From: Desulfotomaculum sp. | GTDB taxonomy: Bacteria; Bacillota; Desulfotomaculia; Desulfotomaculales; Ammonificaceae | Reading direction: 5' to 3' | NCBI GenBank assembly: GCA_012961725.1 | Contig: DTYU01000193.1 | Span: 1 to 6,630 of the forward strand | Length of the DNA stretch: 6,630 bases | The notes under the pieces: generated by a model | Databases searched by the model: none | Told to the model about the DNA's origin: nothing | The model's input: the letters and a program-made list of their open reading frames with translations, nothing else | In this document: positions 5,693-6,630 of the stretch, in pieces | Layout: each line of letters starts with the position of its first letter | Position numbering within the stretch: the stretch's first letter is position 1 | Made by a program: the position numbers and the translations under genes

Positions 5693-5718
5693 GGGCCTTG
5701 GCTTGCGGAGGTGGCGGG

Positions 5719-6534
5719 TTGGAGCTGACGTTTCGCGTCAGTCAAAGCTTAAAACGGGAGTTTGCTGCGGCTTTGCATGAAGAAATGAGGTCGCTGCGGC
5801 GTGACCGTTTTCGCTGTCGCCAAACTGCCGCGGGAAAAGGGATATTCCGTGTTAAGATCATAACGGCAAGTCAGAACGAAGCGCGTTACGTTCGCCTAAG
5901 GCTCATTCGGGCGGTCGGCTCCTTTTTAGCACGGCACGCGCTTGAGATCCGTGCCGAAGACTTCTTAAAGAAGGGCTTGTTGGACAACAAGGTACGCGAG
6001 AACGTCAAAAGGCGGCTCCGGGCCGCTCGCGGCCTTCTTGAGTCCGTAAAACCTGAAATACTGGCGTCGCTTAACGACTGCCTTTCCGAAGAAAGCCGCA
6101 TAGACCTCCAGGGTTTCCTGCGCTTTCGTTTAAGGAGACTCGATGCCTTCCTTATGGCGGTAATCTGGCGGGCACTGGACGAGGCAATGTTAGAACAGGA
6201 ATGGAGGGAGTTTATCTCTCTTCTAAAGCAGTTCAAGCAGCGCCACGCCGGAAGCGTCAAACAGATACACTGCTTCCCGGAGGGGAACGGAGGCGTTGCC
6301 ATTTGTGACAAGCAGGGCAATAAAATTAGCGTGGTTCCTCCGGCAGACGTCCCCAGCGGAGAGTCAGAAAACGACGACCTGCTGATAAGTGCGCTCTTGG
6401 CCTTAGGCGCCCAAAGGGTTGTAATTCATGGCCATAAACCGTCTGCCCCGGCGCTAACAATCCTCCGTGCCGTATTCTCCGTAAAGGAATGCACAAGCTG
6501 TTCCCTTTGCCGAAAAAAAGGCGTGCAGGCCTGA
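5719..6534 (+). CDS. ytxC: Putative sporulation protein YtxC
   Basis: YtxC proteins are found in endospore formers, often just upstream of thrS, and are linked to sporulation; their biochemical role is not known. The TTG at 5719 is chosen because GGAGGT (5707-5712) lies 6 bases before it; the TTG at 5698 would place that site inside the gene. The product has 271 residues, close to the family length. What I see: a basic N-terminal half with many Arg residues and predicted helices, a central EFISLLKQF block, a HCFPEG...GGVAICDKQG block, and a C-terminal part with LLISALLALGAQRVVIHGH followed by ILRAVFSVKECTSCSLC. The ending Cys cluster (three cysteines in CTSCSLC) is a family hallmark and could bind a metal; that is inference. 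No membrane segments or signal peptide are seen. The gene stands alone in the window after the ClC gene, with a 109-base gap. Confidence 0.85.
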   Translation: MELTFRVSQSLKREFAAALHEEMRSLRRDRFRCRQTAAGKGIFRVKIITASQNEARYVRLRLIRAVGSFLARHALEIRAEDFLKKGLLDNKVRENVKRRLRAARGLLESVKPEILASLNDCLSEESRIDLQGFLRFRLRRLDAFLMAVIWRALDEAMLEQEWREFISLLKQFKQRHAGSVKQIHCFPEGNGGVAICDKQGNKISVVPPADVPSGESENDDLLISALLALGAQRVVIHGHKPSAPALTILRAVFSVKECTSCSLCRKKGVQA

Positions 6535-6630
6535 CGGAGGAGTAGCCTTCCCCGGACCGTGATGAAAACCCCAACTACATAGAGTAAACCTCTCCGGCTT
6601 TTGGGACCTTAAAGCCTGCCTCACGGAGCA
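6535..6630 (+). other. Non-coding tail after ytxC with nested complementary segments
   Basis: CCGTGA (6557-6562) pairs with TCACGG (6621-6626), CCCAA (6570-6574) with TTGGG (6601-6605), and AGAG (6581-6584) with CTCT (6590-6593), giving one long hairpin with internal loops. In related organisms thrS commonly follows ytxC and may have a T-box leader, and a GACGGAGGAGTA start at 6533-6544 resembles a T-box stem I base. However, the expected AG-bulge and GNTG loop are not recognisable and the window ends before any antiterminator. The identity is left open. Confidence 0.3.

Noticed and set aside
1..6630. CRISPR array, insertion sequence or phage module
   Set aside because: No regularly spaced repeats, transposase, integrase or phage structural genes are present on either strand.

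Overview
The window looks like chromosomal DNA of an anaerobic, spore-forming Firmicute, most likely of the Peptococcaceae / Desulfotomaculum-Pelotomaculum type. Four things point there: a sporulation-associated YtxC protein, a respiratory-type [NiFe] hydrogenase, a minimal TatA+TatC translocon with no separate TatB, and strong AGGAGG ribosome binding sites with some TTG/GTG starts. The genus is inferred from gene content only.

Layout: (1) 1-386, the C-terminal end of a [NiFe] hydrogenase large subunit. (2) 387-855, a 469-base non-coding gap with a terminator-like hairpin, short direct and inverted repeats, and a hairpin-rich stretch leading to tatA. (3) 856-2895, tatA, tatC and malate dehydrogenase, all on the plus strand and probably one transcript, closed by a hairpin terminator at 2902-2922. 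(4) 2947-3300, a small four-helix membrane protein (DUF2512/YndM-like) on the minus strand, convergent with mdh. (5) 3410-3527, a sigma-A-type promoter and a single tRNA-Trp(CCA). (6) 3625-5609, a promoter, a structured leader and a ClC-family chloride transporter with two CBS domains. (7) 5638-5692, a 9-bp inverted repeat, then ytxC from a TTG start at 5719. (8) 6535-6630, non-coding sequence with nested complementary segments that runs off the window end.

How the genes fit together: the small subunit of this hydrogenase class is normally exported folded, with its large subunit, by the Tat system. A TatA-TatC pair beside the hydrogenase operon therefore makes functional sense. Malate dehydrogenase is cytoplasmic; its tie to the Tat genes seems to be co-transcription only. 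The tRNA, ClC transporter and YtxC are independent units.

I see no clear evidence of a new multi-gene system. The points most worth checking are non-coding or start-site questions: the tatA leader, the ClC leader in which one segment can pair in two exclusive ways, a strong Shine-Dalgarno in the ClC gene with no canonical start after it, and a short sequence shared between the tatA upstream region and the tRNA 3' end.
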